Shown here one piece after another: positions 31,893 to 41,873 of a DNA stretch of 49,644 nt. Where the stretch lies: the NCBI GenBank assembly GCA_030586765.1, contig JAUQZZ010000001.1:1-49644 (forward strand), given 5' to 3'. Below the pieces are notes generated by a model. That model was not told the DNA's origin. It saw nothing but the letters and a program-made list of their open reading frames with translations, and ran no database searches. The position numbers were made by a program, and so were the translations under genes. The stretch's first letter is position 1. The number at the start of each line of letters is the position of its first letter. The stretch is from Candidatus Brocadiales bacterium. Lineage in GTDB: Bacteria; Planctomycetota; Brocadiia; Brocadiales; Bathyanammoxibiaceae.

Positions 31893-34800
31893 TTATTTTG
31901 GTGCAGCGCCTTCTAGCTCTTTAGGTGCCTCAAGCTCCACCTTCCTCACATCTAGGGCTGCGAAGGCCTTGAAGCCAGTGCCTGCAGGGACCAGGTGGCC
32001 AAGTATAACATTCTCCTTCAGGCCTTGCAGGGGGTCCCGCTGGCCCCTTAAGGCAGCCAGGGTTAGTACCTTGGTGGTCTCCTGGAAGCTGGCGGCTGAG
32101 ATAAAACTCTCCGACTGCAAAGAGGCCTTGGTGATGCCCATGAGCAAGGGTTTTGCCGTGGCAGGCTTGCCTTTGGCCTCTTTAACACGCTTGTTTTTCT
32201 CCTTGAACTTAAACTTGTCTATTACCTGACCCGGAAGCAACTCTGTATCCCCAGGCTCATCTACCCTCACCTTCCGGAGCATTTGGGCAACGATTATCTC
32301 TATGTGCTTATCATCGATGGGTACGTTCTGGGAGCGGTAGACGTTCTGAACCTCCTTGAGCATATACTGCTGAAGTTCCTCTTCACCGCTGATGCGGACC
32401 ATATCCTGGAGCACCAGGGGTCCTTCCACCAAGGGATCACCAGCCTTTACGCGATCACCCATGTGCACACGGAGATGTTTGCCTCTAGGCACAAGGTGTT
32501 CCCTCTTGAATCCCGAGACCTCGTCCTTCACAATAATAGTCCTCTTTCCCCGCCTCTTTTCTCCTAGCTCCACTATACCGTCGATCTCGCTGATAACCGC
32601 AGGGTCTTTGGGTTTTCTGGCCTCGAAGATTTCTGTAACCCTGGGCAAACCACCCGTGATATCCTCGGTTCGAGTGATCTCCCTGGGGGTCTTGGCCAGG
32701 AGATGTCCAGGGGTAACGCTGTCACCCTCATCCACCTCTATATAGGCCTTCTCTGGGATAGTGTAGGCACTAAGGATCTTCCCGGTGGAATCCTCAATAA
32801 TGATCTGGGGATGGAGGTCGCCTTTGTGCTCAATAATGAACTTCCTCTTAAAACCAGTAGCAACGTCCGCCTCGGTGCGCATGGTCTTATCTTCAACGAC
32901 GTCCTCGTAGCGAATCCTGCCGGTAAACTCTGCCAGGATGGGAGTCATGTGAGGGTCCCATCTGGCCAGGAGTTGTTGTGGGGTTACCTTCTCCCCCTCC
33001 TTGACCAGCAGCGTTGCTCCCAGAGGTGCCATGTACTTGTCAATCTGTCGTCCCTTGTCATCCAAGAGGTGCAGTTCTCCATTAGCCACCAGAGAGACCA
33101 CTTGACCCTCAGGATTCTTTACCACCTTCAGGTTGGGGGCAAATTGGATATTACCTGCCCGCTTTGCCCTTACCTCACTCTCTTCCACTGAACGGGTGGC
33201 AGTACCACCTATGTGGAAGGTCTTCATAGTGAGCTGTGTACCTGGTTCACCTATGGACTGGGCAGCAATGATGCCTACGGCAGTGCCCTCTTCTACCAGT
33301 TCGCCCCGGGAGAGGTCCACGCCGTAACACTTGGCGCACACCCCTAAGGGCATTTCACAGGTAAGGGGTGAGCGCACAAGGATCTTCTCATAACCCAGGG
33401 CCTCTATCCTCTTGGCCTTCTCCTCAGTAATAAGCTCATTCTCCCTTACAATTACCTCGTCCTTGACCAGGTCTACTATGTTATTTCTTGCCACCCTACC
33501 AGAGATAATCTTGCTCAGGGGAATCTCTACCTTCTCTCCTCGATAGATGGCACTCTTAGTAATACCTCCCAAGGTGCCACAATCATTGCCTGTAACCACT
33601 ACATTCTGTGCAACATCTGCTAACTTCCTGGTGAGGTATCCGCTATCAGCGGTCTTTAGGGCAGTATCTGCCAGACCCTTCCTAGCACCGTGGGTGGAGC
33701 TAAAGTACTCTAAGACCCCAAGACCTTCACGGAAGTTGGCCTTTATAGGGGTTTCGATGATGCGTCCAGAGGGCTTAGCCATAAGACCTCTCATGCCCGC
33801 CAACTGACGGATCTGCTGGGCACTTCCCCTGGCACCAGAGGCAGTCATCAGATATACGGGGTTCAGGTAAGGTCTACCTTCTCTGATATCCGACGCCAAC
33901 TCCTTTAGCATCTCTTCAGCCACAGTGTTACTGGCATCCGTCCAAGCATCTATGATCTGGTTGTATCGTTCCCCTTCCGTAATGGTTCCCTTACGGTAGA
34001 ACTTCTGTATCTTTTCTACCTCGGCCTGGGTCTTGGCTATGATCTGCTGTTTCTTCTTGGGCATCTTGAGGTCGTCCATAGCCATGGAGAGCCCTGCTTT
34101 TGTACACTCTTTAAAACCTAGCTCTTTGATATCGTCCAGAAGTTCTATGGTCTTCTCCCGCCCCAGTGTCTTGTAACAATCCTGAATGATATTGTTGATG
34201 CTCTTTTGATCCATATTATAGTTATAGAAGGGTAGTACTTCTGGCAGTATAGTGTTGAAGATAACCCTTCCCACAGTGGTCTTTAGGAGGCCATTTTTCA
34301 GCGCTTCAGGGCCCCCTTTACCCATAGCCGTCTTTCCTTTAGGCAGCCTCACCTCTATATGGGTATGCACCTTGACCTTTCTCTCCGCATGGGCCAGGAG
34401 AACCTCATCCAGGGAGGAGAACACCCTCCTCCGCCCTTCCAGTTCCCCATCCTCTATCCAATAGGTGAGATAGAAACAGCCCAGCACTATATCCTGGGAA
34501 GGAGTTATAATGGGGTCTCCTGAGGCCGGGGAGAAGATGTTATTGGTAGCCAGCATCAGGGTGACGGCCTCTATCTGGGCCTCGTAGGACAGCGGCAGGT
34601 GGACTGCCATCTGGTCGCCGTCAAAGTCTGCATTAAAACCCTTACATACCAGGGGGTGCAATTTTATGGCATTGCCCTCCACTAGAACAGGCTCGAAGGC
34701 CTGAATACCTACTCGGTGAAGGGTCGGAGCCCTGTTAAGGAGCACTGGGTGGTGGCGAACCACTTCCTCCAGGATATCCCACACCGCTTCTTCCTTCTTA

Positions 34801-35990
34801 CTAAGTATCCGCTTGGCGCTCTTTATCGTGTCAGCTAGTCCTAGCTCCTTTAACCTGCGGATGATGAAGGGCTGGAAGAGTTCCAAGGCTATCTTCTTGG
34901 GAAGACCCACTTGATATAACTTCAATTCAGGGCCTACCACTATCACAGAACGGGCAGAGTAATCTACCCTCTTACCTAGAAGGTTCTCCCTGAAGCGGCC
35001 CTGCTTGCCCTTGATCATGTCCGTCAAGGATTTCAGTGGCCTGTTGTTGCTTCCCAAGACGGGGCGTTTGGACCTCTCGTTGTCAAAGAGGGCATCCATC
35101 GCCTGCTGGAGCATCCTCTTTTCGTTACGGATTATCACCTCTGGGGCATTAAGGTCTATCAGTTTCTTCAGGCGGTTGTTGCGGTTTATGATCCTTCTAT
35201 ATAGGTCATTGAGGTCTGAGGTGGCAAAATTGCCGCTCTCCAATAAGACCAATGGTCTGAGGTCTGGTGGTATCACGGGGATAACCCTGAGTATCATCCA
35301 CTCGGGGAGATTACCCGAATCCCTCATGGCCTCCACAAGCTCTAGCCTCCTGATAATTTCTCTCTGACGCTGACGAGAAGCAGTCTTGGCGAGTTCTCCC
35401 CTTAGTTCTTTGGACAGCTTCACCAGGTCCAATCCCTTAAGCAGGGCCGCTATCGCTTCTGCCCCCATTCCGGCCTTGAAGCTGTGCTCACCATATTTTT
35501 CCTGGCAGTCTCTGTACTCCTCCTCACTGAGAAGTTGGTACTCCCTCAGGGGTGTATTGCCAGGGTCAATGACTACGTAGTCCTGGAAGTAGATAACCCT
35601 TTCAAGACTGCTGGTCTTCATCCCCAAAAGGCTCCCCAGCCTAGAGGGCATGGCCTTAAAGAACCATATATGAACCACAGGGGCAGCCAGGTTTATATGG
35701 CCCATCCTCTTCCTTCTGACCCGGGAATGGGTAACCTTCACCCCGCAGCGGTCACATACAATTCCTTTATGCTTTATCCCCTTATACTTACCGCAGAAGC
35801 ACTCCCAGTTTCGTTCTGGCCCAAAGATCCTCTCGCAAAAGAGTCCGTCCTTCTCTGGCCTGTAGGTGCGGTAGTTTATGGTCTCGGGCTTCTTTACCTC
35901 TCCATAGGACCAGCTCCTTACATCTTCAGGAGAGGCGAGGAGTATCCTTACAGAATCAAATTCGCTAATCTTATCTAACAGAGCTTCCAT
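31893..35990 (-). CDS. rpoC: RNA polymerase beta' subunit
   Basis: 1365 residues. The N-terminal zinc site is C64, C66, C79 and C82. The catalytic magnesium loop 'NADFDGDQM' is intact in the middle. The bridge helix and trigger loop regions and the second zinc site around 'CEMPLGVCAKCYG' follow. No split or intein. It starts 22 bases after rpoB. Confidence 0.97.
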   Translation of the reverse strand: MEALLDKISEFDSVRILLASPEDVRSWSYGEVKKPETINYRTYRPEKDGLFCERIFGPERNWECFCGKYKGIKHKGIVCDRCGVKVTHSRVRRKRMGHINLAAPVVHIWFFKAMPSRLGSLLGMKTSSLERVIYFQDYVVIDPGNTPLREYQLLSEEEYRDCQEKYGEHSFKAGMGAEAIAALLKGLDLVKLSKELRGELAKTASRQRQREIIRRLELVEAMRDSGNLPEWMILRVIPVIPPDLRPLVLLESGNFATSDLNDLYRRIINRNNRLKKLIDLNAPEVIIRNEKRMLQQAMDALFDNERSKRPVLGSNNRPLKSLTDMIKGKQGRFRENLLGKRVDYSARSVIVVGPELKLYQVGLPKKIALELFQPFIIRRLKELGLADTIKSAKRILSKKEEAVWDILEEVVRHHPVLLNRAPTLHRVGIQAFEPVLVEGNAIKLHPLVCKGFNADFDGDQMAVHLPLSYEAQIEAVTLMLATNNIFSPASGDPIITPSQDIVLGCFYLTYWIEDGELEGRRRVFSSLDEVLLAHAERKVKVHTHIEVRLPKGKTAMGKGGPEALKNGLLKTTVGRVIFNTILPEVLPFYNYNMDQKSINNIIQDCYKTLGREKTIELLDDIKELGFKECTKAGLSMAMDDLKMPKKKQQIIAKTQAEVEKIQKFYRKGTITEGERYNQIIDAWTDASNTVAEEMLKELASDIREGRPYLNPVYLMTASGARGSAQQIRQLAGMRGLMAKPSGRIIETPIKANFREGLGVLEYFSSTHGARKGLADTALKTADSGYLTRKLADVAQNVVVTGNDCGTLGGITKSAIYRGEKVEIPLSKIISGRVARNNIVDLVKDEVIVRENELITEEKAKRIEALGYEKILVRSPLTCEMPLGVCAKCYGVDLSRGELVEEGTAVGIIAAQSIGEPGTQLTMKTFHIGGTATRSVEESEVRAKRAGNIQFAPNLKVVKNPEGQVVSLVANGELHLLDDKGRQIDKYMAPLGATLLVKEGEKVTPQQLLARWDPHMTPILAEFTGRIRYEDVVEDKTMRTEADVATGFKRKFIIEHKGDLHPQIIIEDSTGKILSAYTIPEKAYIEVDEGDSVTPGHLLAKTPREITRTEDITGGLPRVTEIFEARKPKDPAVISEIDGIVELGEKRRGKRTIIVKDEVSGFKREHLVPRGKHLRVHMGDRVKAGDPLVEGPLVLQDMVRISGEEELQQYMLKEVQNVYRSQNVPIDDKHIEIIVAQMLRKVRVDEPGDTELLPGQVIDKFKFKEKNKRVKEAKGKPATAKPLLMGITKASLQSESFISAASFQETTKVLTLAALRGQRDPLQGLKENVILGHLVPAGTGFKAFAALDVRKVELEAPKELEGAAPK

Positions 35991-36012
35991 ACCTAATACC
36001 TCTTGTCTAATA

Positions 36013-39000
36013 TTATAATTTTTTCTTCTCTAACAACAGGTTGAGGCAAAGTCCTTGAATCTCCTTTAACAGCACCTCAAAAGAGGCAGGGGTACCCGCT
36101 TCTAGGATATTCTCCCCCTTCACCATAGACTCGTATATCTTTGTCCTCCCCTCTACATCATCGCTCTTTACGGTAAGGAGTTCTTGGAGGTTGTATGCTG
36201 CCCCGTAGGCCTCCAGGGCCCAAACCTCCATCTCTCCAAATCTCTGCCCACCAAAACGGGCCTTTCCACCCAGGGGCTGCTGGGTTATCAGGGAATAAGG
36301 GCCTGTGGCACGGGCATGGACCTTATCATCCACTAGGTGGTGTAACTTCAGAATGTACATGTTGCCCACGGCGACCTTCTCTTCGAAAGGCATCCCGGTT
36401 CGGCCGTCGTAGAGGGTCACCTTTCCATCCTCTGGAAGGCCTGCCTCCTTCAGGGTTTCCCTGATTTCTTCCTCTTTAGCTCCCTCAAAGACAGGCGTTA
36501 TGGCCTGAAAGCCTAAGGTTTTTGCAGCCCATCCTAGGTGCGTCTCTAGTATCTGTCCTACGTTCATCCTGGAAGGCACACCCAGGGGGTTCAGGAGTAT
36601 ATCCACAGGGGTGCCGTCCTCCAAGAAAGGCATATCCTCCTCAGGCAGTATTTTGGCTATCACTCCCTTATTGCCGTGCCTTCCCGCCATCTTGTCCCCC
36701 ACAGAGAGTTTCCTCTTGGTAGCTAGGGATACCTTTGCCACTTCCAATACCCCGCTAGGGAGTTCATCTCCTCTTTTTAGCTGGTTTATCTTCCTGTCCC
36801 TTTCGTCCTTTAAGGACTCTATCTTCTGGAGGAAGGGCTGGCATAGGGACACTGCCTCATCCCTCTTCTTCCTGTTGGAGAAGGCTATGTTCTCTACATT
36901 AAAGGCCTCCGCCAGCTCGACTATCTGCTTGCTGGTCATGGAGGACTTTATTCTAAAATCCTGACCTGTCTGGCTATCTACAAGAGGTTCTTCCACCTCC
37001 TTCTGGAGGGTCTGTATCATAGCAGAAAACTCTCTGGCAATCTCCCTACCGTACTTGGTTTCCAGATCCGTTATCTGCTGGGAGATACTCTGCCTCTCTT
37101 CCTCTGAGAGGTATGCCCTGCGGGAGAACCTCTGGGTGCCTATGATCGTACCATCCACACCGGAGGGTACCTCCAGGGACTCGTTTCTTACATCCTCCCC
37201 AGCACGACCGAAGATGGCGTAGAGGAGTTTTTCTTCAGGAGAGAGCTCACTTCGACTCTTGGGTGCTATCTTCCCCACCAGGACATCTGCGGATTTTACC
37301 TTGGTGCCTTCTAAGATGACTCCATGTTCATCCAGATTCTTCAGGGCCTTCTCAGAGACATTGGGTATATCCCTGGTAAACTCTTCCCTACCCAACTTCG
37401 TCTCTCTCACCTCTGCCTCAAACTCCTCCCTGTGTATAGAGGTGAAAACATCCCCCTTTAGCAGCTTTTCGCTCACTACTATCGCGTCCTCAAAATTGTA
37501 GCCGTCCCAGGCCAGGAAGGCCACTAACACATTGCGCCCCAGGGACAATTCCCCTTGGCAGGTAGCGGCCCCATCGGCTATTATCTCTCCCTTCTTTACC
37601 TTCTGCCCTTCCTTGACAATAGGCCTTTGATTCAGACAGGTGCGCTCATTTAGTCCTACAAACTTTCTTAAAGGGTAGACATCATGGTCATCAATAACAA
37701 TGGTGTTAGCATCCACCTTGGTAACGGTGCCTGCCTTTTGGGCGCAGACCACCATGCTGGAATTCTGTGCCACTACCTTTTCCATCCCCGTGGCTATAAT
37801 AGGAGGTTCGGCCTTAAGGAGGGGAACGGCCTGCCTCTGCATGTTAGAGCCCATAAGGGCTCGGTTAGCGTCGCTGTGCTCCAAGAAAGGTATGAGACTG
37901 GCAGAAACTCCCACGAGCTGTCTTGGAGACACATCTATATAGTTTACCTCTTTTGCACCAGCCGCTTGGAAATCGCCATTGTACCTGGCCAAGACCTCCT
38001 CCCCTAGCTCCTTGCGCTGTCCATTAGTTCCAACTAAGGCATCAATGGGTGCCAAAAGCTTACCTTCTTCCTCATCAGCCCTCAGGTAGTCTATCTTGCC
38101 AGTAAGCCTGCCGTTTGTCACCAACTGATAGGGTGTGACTAAGAATCCATATTCATCTGTGGTAGCGAAGATGCTGAGAGAGGCGATGAGTCCTATATTT
38201 GTACCTTCAGGGGTCTCTATTGGACATATCCTACCATAGTGGGATACATGCACGTCCCTAACCTCGAAGCCTGCCCTCTTGCGATTTAGCCCCCCTGGAC
38301 CCAGGGCACTCAGCCTTCTTTCATGGGTGAGTTGGGCAAGGGGATTGGTCTGATCCAGAACCTGAGATAACTCTCCGCGGCTGAAGAAATAGTCAATTGT
38401 AGACATAATGGTCTTGGAGTTAATAAGTACCCTAGGGGTAAGCTGTTCGGGTTCCTTGCCGCTCATCCTCTCCTGAACCGTTCTTCTCAACTTAAGGAAG
38501 CCTCTACGTAATTCTTCCCCCACCAGTTCATCTATAGTCCTCAAACGGCGATTGCCCAGGTGGTCGATGTCATCTATTGCGGCTCCCTCACCCTTACGGA
38601 GTTTTACGATATATCGGATGGCGTTAACTATGTCCTCTTTGTGCAGGATCATTTCCGCTTCTGGGATATGCTGGGAGAGCTTCCTGTTCAGTCGGAATCT
38701 GCCCACAGAACCAAGCCTGTATCTCTTGGGGTCGAAGAACTTCTCGTAAAAGAGCTGCTTTGCCTTATCCAACTGTTGAGGGTTACCAGGCCTAAATCGG
38801 GCGTAAAGTTTCAGGAGGGCTTCTTCGTGGGACTTGGTCTTGTCATCCTCTAAGGAATTTATTACCAGGGGGTCTTCTATCTCTCTTATAACTTCTATCT
38901 CTTTGAGACCTAATTTAAGAAGGGCCTCTATGACGGACTCGCTAATCTGTGCCCCTGTCTTTAGTACCACCTCGCCCGTCTGAGGATTGAATACTGTCTG

Positions 39001-39708
39001 GGCAGAGTAGCTCCCTTTTAGCTTAGAAGAGGTCAACTTGTCGGTTTCCGTCTCGTAGAAGAGGCGAATGATGTCCTCGTCTCTAGAGAATTCCTCTCCC
39101 ACAGCCCTTAGGAAGCAAGTAGCTGGAAAGCGCCCGCTCTGGTCTATGCGCACATTTAGGATGTCTTTCTTGCCCACCTCTATCTCTATCCAGCTCCCCC
39201 TTTCAGGGATTATCCTGCAGGAATGTAGTCGCTTCTCGGCATGGAGCTCCTCCAGAAAATCCACTCCAGGGGAACGATGGAGTTGGGTAACAATGACCCT
39301 TTCAGTTCCATTTATAATAAACTCGCCGCCCCCTATCATGACAGGCATCTCACCCACATAGACCTCCTCCTCTACACCCTCACTCTTTTCTTTTCGGGTC
39401 AGACGGAGCCTGAGCCTCAGTGGTCTCCCGTAGGTAAGGTGGAGCAACCGGCACTCTTCTGAGGTGTATCTGGGTTTCCCCAGTTCGTATTTGATGTACT
39501 CTAGCACCAATTTCTCGTCATAACTCTTTATAGGAAATATTTCCCTGAGGATGGCCTCTAGACCCTTGTTCGCCCTCCTTGAGGCGGGGACGTCCTCCTG
39601 CAGGAATTCCCTGTAGGCCTTGGTCTGTATCTGCGTGAGGTTTGGTACCTCTATTATCTCTTTAACTTTGCTGTAGTCACGCATTTCCATCTGCTTATTT
39701 ACCCCCAT
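36013..39708 (-). CDS. rpoB: RNA polymerase beta subunit
   Basis: 1231 residues. The rifampicin-pocket segment is recognisable around 'FFSRGELSQVLDQTNPLAQL' and 'RRLSALGPGGLNRKRAGFEV'. The 'GDKMAGRHGNKGVIAKILP' segment of the active site and the C-terminal clamp contact 'GGQRFGEMEVWALEAYGA' are normal. The start at 39708 is the longest; ATGs at residues 7 and 9 are alternatives because no strong ribosome-binding site precedes it. Confidence 0.96.
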   Translation of the reverse strand: MGVNKQMEMRDYSKVKEIIEVPNLTQIQTKAYREFLQEDVPASRRANKGLEAILREIFPIKSYDEKLVLEYIKYELGKPRYTSEECRLLHLTYGRPLRLRLRLTRKEKSEGVEEEVYVGEMPVMIGGGEFIINGTERVIVTQLHRSPGVDFLEELHAEKRLHSCRIIPERGSWIEIEVGKKDILNVRIDQSGRFPATCFLRAVGEEFSRDEDIIRLFYETETDKLTSSKLKGSYSAQTVFNPQTGEVVLKTGAQISESVIEALLKLGLKEIEVIREIEDPLVINSLEDDKTKSHEEALLKLYARFRPGNPQQLDKAKQLFYEKFFDPKRYRLGSVGRFRLNRKLSQHIPEAEMILHKEDIVNAIRYIVKLRKGEGAAIDDIDHLGNRRLRTIDELVGEELRRGFLKLRRTVQERMSGKEPEQLTPRVLINSKTIMSTIDYFFSRGELSQVLDQTNPLAQLTHERRLSALGPGGLNRKRAGFEVRDVHVSHYGRICPIETPEGTNIGLIASLSIFATTDEYGFLVTPYQLVTNGRLTGKIDYLRADEEEGKLLAPIDALVGTNGQRKELGEEVLARYNGDFQAAGAKEVNYIDVSPRQLVGVSASLIPFLEHSDANRALMGSNMQRQAVPLLKAEPPIIATGMEKVVAQNSSMVVCAQKAGTVTKVDANTIVIDDHDVYPLRKFVGLNERTCLNQRPIVKEGQKVKKGEIIADGAATCQGELSLGRNVLVAFLAWDGYNFEDAIVVSEKLLKGDVFTSIHREEFEAEVRETKLGREEFTRDIPNVSEKALKNLDEHGVILEGTKVKSADVLVGKIAPKSRSELSPEEKLLYAIFGRAGEDVRNESLEVPSGVDGTIIGTQRFSRRAYLSEEERQSISQQITDLETKYGREIAREFSAMIQTLQKEVEEPLVDSQTGQDFRIKSSMTSKQIVELAEAFNVENIAFSNRKKRDEAVSLCQPFLQKIESLKDERDRKINQLKRGDELPSGVLEVAKVSLATKRKLSVGDKMAGRHGNKGVIAKILPEEDMPFLEDGTPVDILLNPLGVPSRMNVGQILETHLGWAAKTLGFQAITPVFEGAKEEEIRETLKEAGLPEDGKVTLYDGRTGMPFEEKVAVGNMYILKLHHLVDDKVHARATGPYSLITQQPLGGKARFGGQRFGEMEVWALEAYGAAYNLQELLTVKSDDVEGRTKIYESMVKGENILEAGTPASFEVLLKEIQGLCLNLLLEKKKL

Positions 39709-39736
39709 CTATCATTTTATCATAAAACCGTAAACC

Positions 39737-40165
39737 CTATTTTACCTCCACCGTGGCCCCAGCCTCCACTAACTCCTTTTTCATCTTTTCTGCCTCTTCC
39801 TTGGAGACACCCTCCTTGACAGTCTTGGGCGCCTCATCTACCAGGGTCTTTGCTTCCTTGAGCCCCAGGGTAGTATGAGCCCGTACCACCTTTATGACCT
39901 GAATCTTATTTGCCCCTGCGGCCTTGAGGATTACATCAAAGGCGGTCTTCTCCTCGGCTGTTGGGGCCTGAGCTGCAGGTCCTGCCATAGGCATCCCCGC
40001 AACGGCTACCGGCGCTGCGGCCTGGGCTGTCACACCAAACCTCTCTTCAAAGGCCTTTACTAGCTCAGAGGCCTCTATTAGGGTCAAACCCTGGACTAGG
40101 TCTAGTATCTGATTAATCTTTTGAGAATAGGCTGGACTCTCCATCTTAACGGTCTCTGCGGACAT
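39737..40165 (-). CDS. rplL: Ribosomal protein L7/L12
   Basis: 142 residues, a little longer than the usual 120-130 because of an N-terminal stretch. A strong AGGAGG ribosome-binding site precedes the ATG. The N-terminal dimerisation helix, an alanine/proline-rich hinge and the C-terminal factor-binding domain ('VIKVVRAHTTLGLKEAKTLV') are present. Confidence 0.96.
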   Translation of the reverse strand: MSAETVKMESPAYSQKINQILDLVQGLTLIEASELVKAFEERFGVTAQAAAPVAVAGMPMAGPAAQAPTAEEKTAFDVILKAAGANKIQVIKVVRAHTTLGLKEAKTLVDEAPKTVKEGVSKEEAEKMKKELVEAGATVEVK

Positions 40166-40170
40166 CTTCT

Positions 40171-40758
40171 CTAACCTCCTGTCTCTGGTTTACTAGCTGT
40201 CTCTGGTTTACTAGCTGTTTCTGGTTTACTAGAACTCTCTTTTTCTTTCTTGTCTTTAACGGCCTCAAGGGCCCCTCGCAAATTCTGTAAGGGGGCGGCT
40301 AGTATCGTGGCCAACCTGGACACCGGCGCCTTAAGGAGTGTAGCTATCTGGGCATAGAGCACTGGCCGTGGAGGAAGTTTTGAGAGCTTCTCCACCTCCT
40401 GGCTGGATATCGCACGCCCTTCTAACAAGCCGCCCTTTATCTTCAGGGCAGGCACCTTTTTGGTCCACTCCACCAGGGTCCTGACCAGCGCTACTGGGTC
40501 GTCTGTCCCACTAACTATAGCCGAGGGGCCGCTGAAGAACCCCACCGCCTCCACCGAACCTATCTCCTTAAAAGCTAGATTAGCTAAGGTATCCTTCACC
40601 ACCTCTAGGTTTATCTTCTTTTCTCTGAGGCCTTTCCTCAGTTCATTGGCATGGAGGGCGTCTACTCCCTGATAGTTGACGACCATGCAGTTTCGTATGC
40701 CTCGGTACCGTGAGGCCAGTTCCTCTACTATAAGGGTATTGACCCTGCTTCTTACCAT
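40171..40758 (-). CDS. rplJ: Ribosomal protein L10 with repeated C-terminal tail
   Basis: 195 residues. The N-terminal domain ('VVNYQGVDALHANELRKGLR', 'KDTLANLAF') binds 23S rRNA and the helical tail binds L7/L12. The last about 20 residues are an SKPETA hexapeptide repeated three times, encoded by an 18-base tandem repeat, which looks like a recent low-complexity addition. Confidence 0.95.
   Translation of the reverse strand: MVRSRVNTLIVEELASRYRGIRNCMVVNYQGVDALHANELRKGLREKKINLEVVKDTLANLAFKEIGSVEAVGFFSGPSAIVSGTDDPVALVRTLVEWTKKVPALKIKGGLLEGRAISSQEVEKLSKLPPRPVLYAQIATLLKAPVSRLATILAAPLQNLRGALEAVKDKKEKESSSKPETASKPETASKPETGG
40183..40236. repeat. 18-base tandem repeat inside rplJ
   Basis: Three consecutive 18-base units (40183-40200, 40201-40218, 40219-40236). 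The first two are identical and the third diverges at its end. They keep the reading frame and encode SKPETA units at the C-terminus of L10. Confidence 0.85.
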
Positions 40759-40763
40759 AGCTT

Positions 40764-41444
40764 CTATACCGCTAACTTTATACCAGGACTCATGGTAGAG
40801 GAAACTGATACCTTCTGTACGAAGGTGCCCTTGGCAGAAGCGGGTCTGGAGGCTACTATGTGGTTTATAAAAGATTGTATGTTTTCCACCAGGGCTTCCG
40901 TGGGAAAAGAGAGCTTGCCCACTAAGGCATGCACGTTTCCTCCTGCATCAGTCCTATACTCTATCTTTCCCGCCTTAAACTCCTTAACTGTTCTCTCCAC
41001 ATCCTCAGCAACAGTACCAGATTTGGGGGAAGGCATCTTCCCCTGGGGGCCGAGGACCCTTCCTAATTTGCCTATCTGGCGCATCATGTCTGGAGTGGCA
41101 ATGGCTACGTCGAAGTCCATCCACCCTTCCTCTACCTTTTTTATGAGTTCCTCCGCTCCAGCCTCCCGTGCACCAGCCTCCTTGGCCTTTTGTGCCCTTT
41201 CTCCTGTGGTAAAGACTATCACCCGAAGCTCCTTGCCTATCCCCTTGGGTAGGGAGAGAGAGCCCCTGAGCATCTGGTCTGAACGCTTAGGGTCTACGCC
41301 AAGTTTCACTACCACCTCCACGCTCTCATCAAACTTTGTACCTGTAAAGGCCTTCAGGAGTTCTACCGCCTCCTTTAAGGGGTACTGTTTCTTGCTGTCG
41401 TACTTCTTCTTGCACTCTTGGTATCTCTTGCTTCTCTCTGCCAT
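40764..41444 (-). CDS. rplA: Ribosomal protein L1
   Basis: 226 residues, normal length. 'GVDPKRSDQMLRGSLSLPKG' and 'KLGRVLGPQGKMPSPKSGTV' are diagnostic. L1 forms the stalk guiding deacylated tRNA and often represses its own operon. Confidence 0.97.
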   Translation of the reverse strand: MAERSKRYQECKKKYDSKKQYPLKEAVELLKAFTGTKFDESVEVVVKLGVDPKRSDQMLRGSLSLPKGIGKELRVIVFTTGERAQKAKEAGAREAGAEELIKKVEEGWMDFDVAIATPDMMRQIGKLGRVLGPQGKMPSPKSGTVAEDVERTVKEFKAGKIEYRTDAGGNVHALVGKLSFPTEALVENIQSFINHIVASRPASAKGTFVQKVSVSSTMSPGIKLAV

Positions 41445-41446
41445 GG

Positions 41447-41872
41447 CTAATCACCTACCTCTATGCCCATACTCCTGGCAGTACCCTCTATTATCCTTGC
41501 GGCCTCTTCTAGGCCTGAGGCATTCAAGTCCTGGAATTTAGTCTTGGCTATCTCCAAGACCTGCTGCCTAGTAACGCTACCCACTTTTTCCTTGCGGGGA
41601 GTCCCTGAGCCCTTGGCTATCCCCGCTGCCTGCTTAAGGAGTACTGAGGCAGGCGGTGACTTTAGAACAAGGTCAAAACTCTTGTCTTTATAAATAGTAA
41701 TCTCTACTGGAATAATAATCCCAGGGTTTGCCTTGGTCTTCTCGTTAAACCTTGAGACAAATAGCCCGATGTTCACCCCGTGTTGTCCTAAGGCAGGACC
41801 TACAGGCGGAGCAGGGGTAGCTTGGCCCCCCGGAACCTGCAATTTTACCTTAGCCAGGACTTCCTTTGCCAT
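41447..41872 (-). CDS. rplK: Ribosomal protein L11
   Basis: 141 residues. 'VKLQVPGGQATPAPPVGPAL' begins the N-terminal domain with its proline-rich hinge region. 'RKEKVGSVTRQQVLEIAKTK' belongs to the rRNA-binding C-terminal domain. It is one base from nusG. Confidence 0.97.
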   Translation of the reverse strand: MAKEVLAKVKLQVPGGQATPAPPVGPALGQHGVNIGLFVSRFNEKTKANPGIIIPVEITIYKDKSFDLVLKSPPASVLLKQAAGIAKGSGTPRKEKVGSVTRQQVLEIAKTKFQDLNASGLEEAARIIEGTARSMGIEVGD

Positions 41873-41873
41873 A

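Noticed and set aside
40183..40236. 18-base direct repeats considered as a CRISPR or attachment site
   Set aside because: The units are contiguous without spacers and lie in frame at the end of rplJ.
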